The notes under the pieces are model-generated. The model was not told the origin of the DNA. It did not search any database and saw only the letters and a list, made by a program, of their open reading frames with translations. From contig NZ_JAJGRC010000003.1 in NCBI RefSeq assembly GCF_020786625.1, positions 186,001 to 250,000 of the forward strand: a DNA stretch of 64,000 nucleotides, read 5' to 3'. Below, in pieces: positions 16,198 through 24,891 of the stretch (within the stretch, counting starts at the first letter, position 1; each line of letters begins with the position of its first letter). The position numbers and the translations under genes are program-made. Source of the DNA: Salinicoccus sp. RF5. GTDB taxonomy: Bacteria; Bacillota; Bacilli; Staphylococcales; Salinicoccaceae.

Positions 16198-17499
16198 ATC
16201 AGCAGGAAAAAGACGCTGTTGGTGCTGATCGGTGCAGTGGCCATACTGTTCGCTGCATCAGTTGCCTACAGTATGTTGAGTGACAACGACCCAACCCGCC
16301 ATCACACGGGCTTCGGGGAAGCCATCGGCGTCTCCCCGGATGACGAACAGTTGGCATTTTCCTATTTTGAACAGGGCAGGGAGTCGCTTCATGTCGGGAA
16401 TTTGGAGGATGGCAGTACAACGCAACTCACATCTCCCGAAGCGGAAAATCACAGTCATCCGACGTTCACACCTGATGGGGAAGGACTTTTCTACATCGCC
16501 ACCGTCGAGGATCGAATCCAGACGCTGCGCTACTTACCTGAGCCGGATGCGGATCCGCTGGAGCTGACTGACCCCGACATGCATGTATTTGAAGCAGTCA
16601 TGTCGCCTGATGGTGAAACATTCTATTATATCGCCATGCCGGCAGAAGATCTGCTGGCGCGGGAAGGCGAGGCTGAGAATGGAATGGATATTCATCGGGT
16701 CAGTGCTGATGGTACTGATCATGAGCAGCTGACCGATAAGGACGCCGTGGATATGAATAGCCTCAATATATCAGAGGATGGCAGTACACTTCATTTTATA
16801 GACGACATGCGGGGTGCAGCGCTGCGGACATATGATATTGAAACCGGAGCAGAAACGCCGTTTGAGGGAGATCCACTCCCGGGCGAGGCATTTAATGTCA
16901 CGCTCTCTCCGGATGGGAGCTCGGCAGCCTATACGACAATGACGAATCCGGAAGGTGGCGGGACGTACATCTACGAACTTTTCCTCATGGATATGGGAGG
17001 TGGTGAAACGAGGCAGCTGACGGATTATGGTGCATCCGTCACCTCACCGGCGTTCTTCCATGACGAAGATAGGATTGCCTTTCTGGCACAGCCGAACTGG
17101 CCTGGTGCGCCGGCATCCTATGAATTGATGACGGCAGACCATGACGGTGAGGAAGTGGTGCTGCTCGCTATGGACCTCCCGGATTCAGAAGGCGGCTTTC
17201 AGCCTGGGGCGGTGGTGGACCGGATGGTCAATACAGCGACCCTGACCATCCTTTATCTCCTGATGTTCGGGCTTGCCACCCTTTATATGCATACGGAGGG
17301 CAGGACATATCTGCCGTCCATCGTCAGTGCGGCACTTGCGGCATTCACACTCATCGGCTCGATCATCGCATCATTCAATAACGCATGGATTGGCATCGGG
17401 CTGATGATGATTGCGATCTGGCTCCTGGGATGCACCGTCGTGCTACTTGCTTTCGCCTTCATCCATAAGCGGGTGTCTTCAATCAACCAAACCATGTAG
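16198..17499 (+). CDS. TolB-like beta-propeller protein with C-terminal membrane domain (apparent ATC start)
   Basis: About 433 residues. An N-terminal membrane anchor (KKTLLVLIGAVAILFAASVAY), then repeated propeller blades of the PD40/TolB kind (VSPDDEQLAFSY, TPDGEGLFYIA, SPDGETFYYIA, SPDGSSAAYT), and four C-terminal hydrophobic segments from about residue 340. The propeller probably faces outside. GGAGGGG at 16187-16192 precedes 16198, where the in-frame codon is ATC; the next in-frame start-like codon is TTG at 16219, which would cut into the anchor and has poor spacing. So either a rare ATC start is used or an original ATG was mutated. Function unknown. Confidence 0.65.
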   Translation: MSRKKTLLVLIGAVAILFAASVAYSMLSDNDPTRHHTGFGEAIGVSPDDEQLAFSYFEQGRESLHVGNLEDGSTTQLTSPEAENHSHPTFTPDGEGLFYIATVEDRIQTLRYLPEPDADPLELTDPDMHVFEAVMSPDGETFYYIAMPAEDLLAREGEAENGMDIHRVSADGTDHEQLTDKDAVDMNSLNISEDGSTLHFIDDMRGAALRTYDIETGAETPFEGDPLPGEAFNVTLSPDGSSAAYTTMTNPEGGGTYIYELFLMDMGGGETRQLTDYGASVTSPAFFHDEDRIAFLAQPNWPGAPASYELMTADHDGEEVVLLAMDLPDSEGGFQPGAVVDRMVNTATLTILYLLMFGLATLYMHTEGRTYLPSIVSAALAAFTLIGSIIASFNNAWIGIGLMMIAIWLLGCTVVLLAFAFIHKRVSSINQTM

Positions 17500-17506
17500 A
17501 AAAATG

Positions 17507-17548
17507 AACACCGTTGGACTCCCTGACAGGAGTCCAACGGTGTTTTTC
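17507..17548. terminator. Bidirectional terminator
   Basis: Perfect 16-bp stem (17507-17522 with 17529-17544), 6-nt loop, T-rich on the plus side and A-rich before it. It serves both convergent genes; the minus-strand regulator stops at 17547. Confidence 0.93.
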
Positions 17549-19337
17549 ATTTGAAGGATAAGCGTCCCATGAGGATCAACGTCTCCATCATCAACAGAAG
17601 ATGGGCGGTTGTGGCTGCATCTTTAAAGTCCTTCTCAAGCATCTTTTCAATCTTGCCGATGCGGTATTTGACCCCGCCGATGGACAGGGACAGGTCATTC
17701 ATGGTCTTTTCGAGTCTCTGGTTGTTCTTGAGGAAGACATAGAGTGTATAAAGCAATTCCTTGTTCTTCTCCCCCGGCTCCAGCAGGGTCCCCAGTTCCT
17801 GCTGTGCGACACCTGCGATGACTTCAGGGTCGATATTCTCCAGCAGGGTGCTCAATATGCCGAGATCCGCATGGTGTACAATGGCTGCTTCGGTCGGGAA
17901 GTTTGCAGCCTGGCCGGCTTCCTTGACCTTGGCGGAAAACTGGTCCAGTGCATCGAATTCCCGGCTGACCCCGGCTTTGAAGGTGAGGTGGGGAAAATCC
18001 TGAGTTATGCTTTTCATGGCCTGGGAGAGGGTGTCCATGGTATGGGTTTCCTTCTTCAAGGCATAGAGGAAGATGAGTATATCATCATCCTTCTGCGTCA
18101 GGAGGCCGTGGACATCATGGAGCTTCAACAGTTTTGCGATGTTGATCAGGATCTGATAATGATCCGTCAGCATTTCATTGTCGGTAACCGGTATGGGCTT
18201 GAGCGAAATGATCTGGAAGGGCGGCATGACCTTCGGCTGGATATAGCTTGCATGCAGGGCCAGTTCGGAATTGTTTTCGAACTGGCTGTAGAGCATCCTG
18301 TCGAGGAAGTTGATCTTCATCCGCTCGGTCGTCTCGAACTTCACCTTCTCGTTCAGGAAGCACAGGCTCGCCGCCACCGCCAGTCGCTCGAGGTACATGT
18401 GATCATTGCGGGGGACTTCCTTCCCGTTCGTATAAAGGAAGCAGCAATAGCCTTCAGTACGGCCATTCAGAAGGATCGGCGCCGCCATAATGGAACCGCT
18501 TTCAAAATCGCGTATGACAGTGGCGGTCGGATCCAATATTTTGTCCCCCAACAGTGTGGTGTCGGTGGATGGCATATCTCCCTTCTTCGTTACGATGCTT
18601 CCGCCGGCGTCGGTGATGAGTGTGGTGACGTCAAGGACCTCAGAGGAAATCTTCGCAAGTTCAGAGACGTCGTTTTCTTTTGCCACACTTTCGGTGATGC
18701 GGCTGTGGAAATCAGAGACCTTATCCAGCACCTCGCTCTTCTCGAGCAGCTGGTCGTATGTCATCTCAAGTTCGTCCACGATCTTCTGTTCGTCGAAGAT
18801 GGCGAGGGGGCCCCCTTCAATGCTTTCCCACTCGCTCCGCGTCTTCACTTCGTATGTGCAGTGGGCATCACCCCGTGCTCGGCAGGTCATCTCCTTGACG
18901 AAAATATCCTCCCTGCCGAGCTTCGTCATCATTCCACTTGCGAATCCACTCAATATGTAGCAGGAACATTCATCGGACATGCCGAAACTCTCAAGCTGCA
19001 TATCCACTTCGAAGGAATCGTGCCATATACCGTGCAGGTTGCTGAATTTCAGGACGTTATCCTTGTAGAAGAGCTCGCCTTCGCGTGAGAGGTTTGATAT
19101 ATGACCAAGACCGATGTGAATCCTCGGAATCTCACCCACCATCCCTTCCAGGTCATATGGGCCGCCGAGCAATTCATTCGCCTTCTCCTCACCAAGATCT
19201 TTGCCGAAACGCAGCAGGAACCGCTTCGCCTTCTCCTGGCCGAGATTTTCCATCAGTACTTTCCGCATCAGACCGAATGTACCTGAGGTTACTACAAGAT
19301 CATTGGTTTTCATTCTTCCGGATTCGAACAAGGGCAT
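17547..19337 (-). CDS. Aromatic-sensing regulator: XylR-N/V4R sensor, GAF-like middle, PucR-type HTH
   Basis: 596 residues. The N-terminal part resembles the XylR/DmpR sensor domain that binds aromatic effectors, with a V4R segment (SFEVDMQLESFGMSDECSCY, then CRARGDAHCTYEV, around residues 125-180) rich in the expected cysteines. A GAF-like region follows, and the C-terminus has the PucR/CdaR helix-turn-helix (LEKTMNDLSLSIGGVKYRIGKIE, about 550-580). The sigma-54 AAA+ module of true XylR is absent. It is divergent from the ring-cleavage operon and is its likely activator. The start at 19337 is chosen because GGGAGG lies 6-7 nt upstream. Confidence 0.78.
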   Translation of the reverse strand: MPLFESGRMKTNDLVVTSGTFGLMRKVLMENLGQEKAKRFLLRFGKDLGEEKANELLGGPYDLEGMVGEIPRIHIGLGHISNLSREGELFYKDNVLKFSNLHGIWHDSFEVDMQLESFGMSDECSCYILSGFASGMMTKLGREDIFVKEMTCRARGDAHCTYEVKTRSEWESIEGGPLAIFDEQKIVDELEMTYDQLLEKSEVLDKVSDFHSRITESVAKENDVSELAKISSEVLDVTTLITDAGGSIVTKKGDMPSTDTTLLGDKILDPTATVIRDFESGSIMAAPILLNGRTEGYCCFLYTNGKEVPRNDHMYLERLAVAASLCFLNEKVKFETTERMKINFLDRMLYSQFENNSELALHASYIQPKVMPPFQIISLKPIPVTDNEMLTDHYQILINIAKLLKLHDVHGLLTQKDDDILIFLYALKKETHTMDTLSQAMKSITQDFPHLTFKAGVSREFDALDQFSAKVKEAGQAANFPTEAAIVHHADLGILSTLLENIDPEVIAGVAQQELGTLLEPGEKNKELLYTLYVFLKNNQRLEKTMNDLSLSIGGVKYRIGKIEKMLEKDFKDAATTAHLLLMMETLILMGRLSFK

Positions 19338-19353
19338 GAACAGACCTCCCATA

Positions 19354-19431
19354 TATTGATAATGTCAATAATATACAACGTTATTTGAATTTTCAATAAA
19401 TTATTCAGAAAATTCATTCCTTTTCAATAAA
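19354..19431. promoter_or_regulatory. Repeated TCAATA sites in the divergent regulatory region
   Basis: TATTGA-N5-TCAATA forms a short inverted repeat at 19354-19370. Two copies of TTTTCAATAA follow at 19390-19399 and 19421-19430, 31 bp apart (about three helical turns). The TCAATA cores fall at 19365, 19393 and 19424. An AT-rich stretch with possible -10 boxes (TATTAT near 19447) follows before the operon. The spacing fits side-by-side binding of a regulator dimer; this is inference. Confidence 0.5.
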
Positions 19432-19504
19432 AAGCGATATTATAAATATATTATACATCCCTTATCATGAAGATGTAGCAACAAAACAAAGGGGGATATA
19501 AAAA

Positions 19505-20365
19505 ATGGCAACATTCGAAGTAAAGAATTTACAGACAGAGGGATTCAATACGGTATATGCCCATGGTGGAGAAGCAAATGACGAGGCGGTCTTCTTCCTG
19601 CACGGGTCCGGCCCGGGAGCGAACGGTCTGTCCAACTGGAATAAGGTGCTGGAGGTCATGGGGGAGAAGTACCAGGTATTTGCACCGGACTTCGTAGGGT
19701 TCGGCAATACTGAAGTACCCGAAAATACAAACCTGACATTCTGGGAATGGACGACACTGCGCGTCAAACAGGTCCTCAGGATCATGGAGCACCATAATAT
19801 CGAAAAGGCCCACCTGGTCGGCAACTCAATGGGCGGAGTCATTTCAATGCATGCCATCATGTACGATGAATCTAAGTTCGATAAATTGATACTTATGGGC
19901 AGCGGGGGCGGCAAGACGCCGGGTCCGACACCTGAAATCATAAGGATGAAGGGATTCTTCAATGATCCATCGATTGAATCGCTGCGCAACCTGATCAAAT
20001 GGTTCGTATACGATGAGAGTGTACTCGGCGATGATCTTGAAGCCATCGTACAGACAAGATATGAGAATCTGATGCGTTCAGGCATGGAGGAACTTTATCC
20101 GACACTCTTCCCGAAAGATCCGATGGAACTTCTGATTCCGCCAAGTGCACTGCGCCGCATCAAGCAGCAGACATTGATGATCCATGGATACGAGGATCAG
20201 TTCGTACCGGTCGAGGCGAGTCTGGACCTGATGAAGCATATCCCGAATGCTGAACTGGTCATATTGAAGCAGTGCGGCCACTGGGCGCAGATCGAGAAGG
20301 CTGAAAGATTCTTGGAACTGGTAGATCAATTTTTATCGGAAAAAGTGAAAGCGCTATCAAAATAG
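19505..20365 (+). CDS. Meta-cleavage product (C-C bond) hydrolase
   Basis: 286 residues of the alpha/beta-hydrolase fold. Oxyanion motif HGSGPGA (33-39), nucleophile Ser108 in VGNSMGG, late Asp in HGYEDQFVPVE and His in QCGHWAQIEKAERF. This motif set is that of BphD, HsaD and MhpC hydrolases, which split ring-fission products of extradiol cleavage into a dienoate and an acid. It is the first gene of the operon, behind AAAGGGGG. The exact ring-fission substrate is unknown. Confidence 0.85.
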   Translation: MATFEVKNLQTEGFNTVYAHGGEANDEAVFFLHGSGPGANGLSNWNKVLEVMGEKYQVFAPDFVGFGNTEVPENTNLTFWEWTTLRVKQVLRIMEHHNIEKAHLVGNSMGGVISMHAIMYDESKFDKLILMGSGGGKTPGPTPEIIRMKGFFNDPSIESLRNLIKWFVYDESVLGDDLEAIVQTRYENLMRSGMEELYPTLFPKDPMELLIPPSALRRIKQQTLMIHGYEDQFVPVEASLDLMKHIPNAELVILKQCGHWAQIEKAERFLELVDQFLSEKVKALSK

Positions 20366-20384
20366 CCTTTAAGGGGGCGGAACA

Positions 20385-21551
20385 ATGAAAGCTCAATTAT
20401 CAGATGAAAAGCTCTACAACGAATTGATGGAAAGTGCCAAAAGGGTGGGCATCATCGCGGAGCAGGAGGCGGTTGAAGCCGATGATAATGCGACGGTTTC
20501 GCAGAATGTCGCAGACGCCATCGTCGAAGGCGGACTCAACCGGCTGATCATGCCGAAGGAATATGGCTTCCCGCAGATTGATTTCAACACTTTCGCGGAT
20601 ATCGTCAGAACAGTCGGCTACCATAACCTGTCCGCTGCCTGGCTGACATACTTCTACGCGCTGCACAATTCCTGGGTTGCATTCCTGCCGAAGCACCGGA
20701 TGGATGAAATCTATGATGACGGCGGCCTCCTCGCCGACATCTTTGCCCCTATGGGCAAGGTCGAGAAGGTGGAGGGCGGCTTCATACTCAATGGCAGGTG
20801 GAATTTCGTGAGCGGCGTCAACTACTCCGAATGGATTTCAGTCGGTGCGACCTACTATGCAGAAGGGGCGGAAGTGCCGGACCGCATCGGGCTCTGCATG
20901 CGCGTATCCGACCTTGAAGTCATCGAAAACTGGGATTCGCTCGGTCTGCGCGGTTCCGGAAGCAACAGCGTGGCTGCAAAAGACCTTTTCGTACCGGATG
21001 ATATGGTCATCTCCTTCAATGAGATGATGATGAACCGGAAGCCGTACAAGCCTCAAATTGATGAGGACTACCTCTATTATAATGTTTCCTTCTTCCCGGC
21101 CTTCTATGTCGGGTTCCCGGCGATGGCGATCGGGGCGGCGGAACGTGCAATAGAGGAATTCATCGCACGGACGAAGAAACGGCAGCGCTTTGACGGGACC
21201 AATGAAGGGGAGTCCCCGAAGAGCCAGCGTGTCGCAGCGGAGATGACGCTCAAACTGAAATCTGCGAAGGGTCTGATGAAGGAATATATCGAGATGCTGG
21301 AGAGTGACCAGGGTCAATATGATCCTGCCGAATACAACGGCATCCGTGTACACATCATCAAAAATTGCCTTGATATAGCGAATCGTGCCGTGGCGACACT
21401 CGGGGCGAGTGCACTGGCAAAAGGACAGCCGCTCGAGATGATCCTGAGGGACCTGATGGCGATCAGCACCCATGTCACGTCACTTTATGAAGATGGCATC
21501 GACAATTACGGAAAATCGTTATTCGGTGTCCAGTCCATGGCGATGGGATAA
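20385..21551 (+). CDS. Flavin-dependent aromatic monooxygenase, oxygenase component (HsaA-like)
   Basis: 388 residues with the acyl-CoA-dehydrogenase fold of two-component hydroxylases (HsaA, HpaH C2). Seen: MPKEYGFPQIDFNTF and VGYHNLSAAWLTYF near the N-terminus, GRWNFVSGVNYSEW and GLRGSGSNSV in the middle beta domain, and a helical C-terminal domain. It uses reduced flavin from the partner reductase (162-residue frame two genes on) and oxygen to hydroxylate a phenolic ring, giving the catechol for the dioxygenase. Similarity to HsaA could suggest a steroid-derived phenol, but other phenols are equally possible. Confidence 0.78.
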   Translation: MKAQLSDEKLYNELMESAKRVGIIAEQEAVEADDNATVSQNVADAIVEGGLNRLIMPKEYGFPQIDFNTFADIVRTVGYHNLSAAWLTYFYALHNSWVAFLPKHRMDEIYDDGGLLADIFAPMGKVEKVEGGFILNGRWNFVSGVNYSEWISVGATYYAEGAEVPDRIGLCMRVSDLEVIENWDSLGLRGSGSNSVAAKDLFVPDDMVISFNEMMMNRKPYKPQIDEDYLYYNVSFFPAFYVGFPAMAIGAAERAIEEFIARTKKRQRFDGTNEGESPKSQRVAAEMTLKLKSAKGLMKEYIEMLESDQGQYDPAEYNGIRVHIIKNCLDIANRAVATLGASALAKGQPLEMILRDLMAISTHVTSLYEDGIDNYGKSLFGVQSMAMG

Positions 21552-21575
21552 AAAGAAGACAAAGGGGATGACAAT

Positions 21576-22580
21576 ATGGAAAATGTGAGATATGAAATTT
21601 TACCTGAGATTGCGAAGCTTGGACATGTGGCACTTGAAACGACAGACCTTGAGAAGTCGTTGTGGTTCTTCGAGGAGGTAGTGGGACTGGAGAAGACCGA
21701 GACTGTCGATGGTGTGCACTACTTGCGTGCCTGGGGGGATTTCGACCATCATACGCTGTCCATCAAAGAAGGGCCTGAGGCGCGTGTGGATCATATCGCA
21801 TGGAAAGCAAAGAGGCGGGAAGACATCGGGAACTTCGCCAATCTACTCCGGGAAGCGGATGTGGAAGTGGAGGAAGTGAAGGCGGGCACGGAAACGGGCC
21901 AGGGGGACGCCATCCGCTTCCAGCTTCCTTCAGGGCATAACTTTGAAATCTATTTCGATATGGAGAAGCCGGCTGCAGCGGATCCGAAGCACAAGTCCAT
22001 CCTGAAGAACCAGCCATACAAGGCTTGGCGCAAGGGGATTTCACCACGACGGATCGACCACGTCAATATCGGAACGAACACGGATGCGTCAGTCATCACG
22101 GATTTCCTGCAGGAGAAGCTTGGATTCAAGATGCGTGAATATTTGAAGACTCCTGATGGGAATCTCGGTGCGGGATGGCTCAGCGTGACGAACCTCGTCC
22201 ACGATATTGCGGTGATGGGACGTCCGGACATCAAATCATCGCACGAAATCCATCATCTGTCCTATTGGTCCGACAATGCACAGGATATTCTCAGGGCGGC
22301 GGACATCCTGGCCGATCAGGGCATATCATTCGTAGGCCCCGGCAAACACGGCATTTCACAGGCGATGTACATCTATGTGGTGGACCCGGGCAGCGGCGTG
22401 CGGCTGGAACTGTTCTCGAATGGATATCTGATCTTCGAGCCGGATTGGGAGCCGATCGAATGGAAGGCGGATGAAATGGCAGCCGGATTCACATTCTGGG
22501 GTGAGCAGTCCGGCATGAAACCGGAAGATTTGACGACGATCTCGGCCGGGGAGCCTTTGAAGAGTCCAAAAAAAGTATAA
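21576..22580 (+). CDS. Extradiol ring-cleavage dioxygenase (catechol 2,3-dioxygenase type)
   Basis: 334 residues, two VOC modules. The first (residues 15-130) has lost its metal ligands; the second carries the Fe(II) triad: His162 in RIDHVNIG, His226/227 in EIHHLSYW, Glu278 in RLELF. The extradiol signature is recognisable from about residue 257 (HGISQAMYIYVVDPGSG). It opens the catechol next to one hydroxyl, giving the substrate of the first operon gene. Spacing of 25 and 15 bp to its neighbours shows one transcript. Confidence 0.88.
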   Translation: MENVRYEILPEIAKLGHVALETTDLEKSLWFFEEVVGLEKTETVDGVHYLRAWGDFDHHTLSIKEGPEARVDHIAWKAKRREDIGNFANLLREADVEVEEVKAGTETGQGDAIRFQLPSGHNFEIYFDMEKPAAADPKHKSILKNQPYKAWRKGISPRRIDHVNIGTNTDASVITDFLQEKLGFKMREYLKTPDGNLGAGWLSVTNLVHDIAVMGRPDIKSSHEIHHLSYWSDNAQDILRAADILADQGISFVGPGKHGISQAMYIYVVDPGSGVRLELFSNGYLIFEPDWEPIEWKADEMAAGFTFWGEQSGMKPEDLTTISAGEPLKSPKKV

Positions 22581-22595
22581 GGAAGGGTGACAGCA

Positions 22596-23075
22596 ATGGA
22601 AGATCGCCAGTTCAGGAATGCCATGGGGAAGTTCGCCACGGGAGTCAACGTGATTGCTGCAGAAGTGGACGGTGAGGTGTACGGCATGACCGCCAATGCG
22701 TTCATGTCCGTCTCACTCGACCCGAAGCTGATCGTCATCTCCATCGGAAACCATGCGAAGATGCTGGAGCGGATCCGCCAGAGCGGCAAGTTCTCAGTGA
22801 ATGTACTCTCCTGCGAGCAGCAGGAGGAATCCATGCGGTTCGCCGGGCAGAAGAAATTCGAAGACAAGTTCGACTTCGGCCGGCTGGGGGACACACCGGT
22901 GGTTGAAGGCGCATTATGCCAGCTCTCGTGTGAAGTATACAATGAGCATACGGAAGGAGATCACGTCCTCTTCATCGGGAAAGTGAATGACCTTGTACTT
23001 GAGGAGGGTGACCCGCTGATCTTCAACTGCGGCAAATACCGGAAACTGGAAGCAATTGAAGAAGCCGTCAAATAA
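22596..23075 (+). CDS. Flavin reductase component (HsaB/HpaC-like)
   Basis: 159 residues of the short-chain flavin reductase family: FRNAMGKFATGVNVIAAEVDG at the N-terminus, the flavin-binding MTANAFMSVSLDPKLIVISI, and a C-terminal HVLFIGKVNDL. It makes reduced FMN or FAD for the HsaA-like oxygenase. The ATG at 22596 lies 6 nt from GGAAGGG and is preferred to the GTG at 22587. Confidence 0.87.
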   Translation: MEDRQFRNAMGKFATGVNVIAAEVDGEVYGMTANAFMSVSLDPKLIVISIGNHAKMLERIRQSGKFSVNVLSCEQQEESMRFAGQKKFEDKFDFGRLGDTPVVEGALCQLSCEVYNEHTEGDHVLFIGKVNDLVLEEGDPLIFNCGKYRKLEAIEEAVK

Positions 23076-23114
23076 ATAGAGGCAGCCCAATACCATTGGA
23101 GGGAGGTGGGCCGG

Positions 23115-23942
23115 ATGGAAATCATACATTTGAATGATGGGAATATTAGTGAATGGCAGGATTGCTCCAGAAGGAATGTCATTGCATTGGGGTTCTTTGA
23201 TGGCGTACACATGGGCCATCAGAAGGTCATCCGGACTGCGCGCAACATTGCACGGAGGGAAGGTGCCATGCTCGATGTGATGAGTTTCTTCCCGCATCCG
23301 AAAACGGTGCTCTCAGGCGGGCGGGTCCAGGTGGACTATCTGATGCCGCTTGAGGAGAAGGCCCGCGCACTCGAGGCCCTCGGGGTCGACCGCTTCTATA
23401 TCGTGAAATTCACGAAAGCGTTCGCCTCCCTTCTGAAAGAAGACTATGTCGAGTCCTATCTGAGCCGCTTTAATACGATACATGCGGTGGCGGGCTATGA
23501 TTTCTCCTACGGCTTCAAAGGACAGGGGACGATTGACAGCCTTGAAGCGGACTCCGGCGGGGGGATTGCCGCCACCCGGGTCGAACAGGTTTCATTTGAA
23601 GGGGAGAAGATCAGCTCGACCCGCATCAGAAGTGCGATACTGGAGGGGAGGATATCCGATGTCCAACAGCTGATGGGCCGGAAATACCGGACATGTGCTG
23701 AAGTATCACAGGGATATCTTTCACTGAAGCCGTACTATATGCTGCCGCCGGATGGCATCTATGATGTCGTCATCGATACGGGAGCACGGCGTCATCCTTC
23801 GCAGATCCATGTGGACAGAGCAGCGCAGAAGATTACATTCACAAGGCAGTGCCTGATGGATGAAATCGATTTGAAGGAAATCTCCATCACCTGGGAGGGA
23901 AGGGTTGCATCCCATTCCCTCTACCAATTGATGGCACAATAG
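23115..23942 (+). CDS. FMN adenylyltransferase (FAD synthetase) lacking a recognisable riboflavin kinase motif
   Basis: 275 residues. The N-terminal half is the RibF nucleotidyltransferase: GFFDGVHMGHQ (26-36), FFPHP, the YDFSYGFKGQG loop, and SSTRIRSAI near 173, which together bind ATP and transfer AMP to FMN. Bifunctional RibF proteins carry a C-terminal kinase with a G(F/L)PTAN motif; here the C-terminal third (LMGRKYRTCAEVSQGYLSLK and on) lacks it, so only FAD synthesis is likely. It sits inside the aromatic operon, so it probably supplies FAD to the two-component monooxygenase. The start at 23115 follows GGGAGGTGGG. Confidence 0.78.
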   Translation: MEIIHLNDGNISEWQDCSRRNVIALGFFDGVHMGHQKVIRTARNIARREGAMLDVMSFFPHPKTVLSGGRVQVDYLMPLEEKARALEALGVDRFYIVKFTKAFASLLKEDYVESYLSRFNTIHAVAGYDFSYGFKGQGTIDSLEADSGGGIAATRVEQVSFEGEKISSTRIRSAILEGRISDVQQLMGRKYRTCAEVSQGYLSLKPYYMLPPDGIYDVVIDTGARRHPSQIHVDRAAQKITFTRQCLMDEIDLKEISITWEGRVASHSLYQLMAQ

Positions 23943-23955
23943 GAGGCATACATCA

Positions 23956-24732
23956 ATGGCGGTTACGAGGTTGTTCAGCGAAGAAATATATGAAGCGGAA
24001 AGGCAGTTGAAGCCGATTGCCCCGCTTACGGAAACATACCCGGACATCACGGCGGAAGAGGCCTACCGGATCCAGCTCCAATATGTCGAAAGAAGGTTGG
24101 CCGACGGGGTGGATGTAGTGGGCAAGAAGATCGGTTTGACGAGCAGGGCCATGCAGGAGATGCTTGGCGTCGATCGCCCCGACTATGGCCACCTGCTGGA
24201 TGACATGATCTTCGAAAGTGATGTGCCTGTCGAGGCAGGCCGTTTCATTGCCCCGAGGGTGGAATTTGAAATAGCATTCGTGCTGAAAAAGGACATTGAT
24301 GGCGCGGATGCCACAGCGGAAAGCGTTAGAGATGCGATCGACTATGTGATTCCAGCTGCCGAAATCATCGACAGCCGCATCCGCGACTGGAAGATCAAGT
24401 TCGAAGACACTGTTGCAGACAACGGCTCATCAGCGGGGGCGGTCCTGGGCCGGGATCATGTGGCACTGAACGATATCGACCTCCCGTCGGTGGAGATGAC
24501 GGTATACAAGAATGGTGAAAAACTGGATGAAGGACTGGGTTCTGCTGTTCTTGGCAATCCGCTTGAAGCGGTGGTGTGGCTGTCAAAAGCCCTCCATCAG
24601 TACGGCATTTCACTGAAAGCCGGGGAGGTCGTCCTGGCTGGCGCGCTGACGAAGGCTGTAGACGTCGTGCCGGGGGACCGGTTCAAGGCGACATTTGAAG
24701 GATTGGGTGAAGTGGAAGTTTCTTTCTCATAA
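23956..24732 (+). CDS. 2-hydroxypenta-2,4-dienoate hydratase family (MhpD/HsaE-like)
   Basis: 258 residues of the FAH-like hydratase/decarboxylase family. Seen: GKKIGLTSRAMQEMLGV, the metal-binding PRVEFEIAFVL, and a conserved VADNGSSAGAVLG. It hydrates the dienoate released by the hydrolase to a 4-hydroxy-2-oxoacid; 4-oxalocrotonate decarboxylases are close relatives and cannot be excluded. AGGAGG precedes the start. The aldolase and acetaldehyde dehydrogenase that normally finish the pathway do not follow. Confidence 0.82.
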   Translation: MAVTRLFSEEIYEAERQLKPIAPLTETYPDITAEEAYRIQLQYVERRLADGVDVVGKKIGLTSRAMQEMLGVDRPDYGHLLDDMIFESDVPVEAGRFIAPRVEFEIAFVLKKDIDGADATAESVRDAIDYVIPAAEIIDSRIRDWKIKFEDTVADNGSSAGAVLGRDHVALNDIDLPSVEMTVYKNGEKLDEGLGSAVLGNPLEAVVWLSKALHQYGISLKAGEVVLAGALTKAVDVVPGDRFKATFEGLGEVEVSFS

Positions 24733-24737
24733 AATGA

Positions 24738-24763
24738 CGGGGTGCCTTAAGGGCATCCTTTTT
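24738..24763 (+). terminator. Terminator of the aromatic operon
   Basis: 7-bp stem with one G-U pair (24738-24744 with 24750-24756) followed by seven Ts. Confidence 0.8.
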
Positions 24764-24891
24764 TTGCGTGCTGCCTCCCTGTATCCTCGAACCTTCAATT
24801 CATAAGTGTAGAACGGTTGAATTACGGGTACGCGATAACACAGACTATTTGACACTGCAGGTTGGTGATTATTAGGCAGAAGGACGCAATT

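Noticed and set aside
17601-19088. A 495-codon open frame on the plus strand
   Set aside because: It is the complement of the XylR-N/PucR-type regulator, whose domains and ribosome site are clear; the plus frame shows no motif and no ribosome site.
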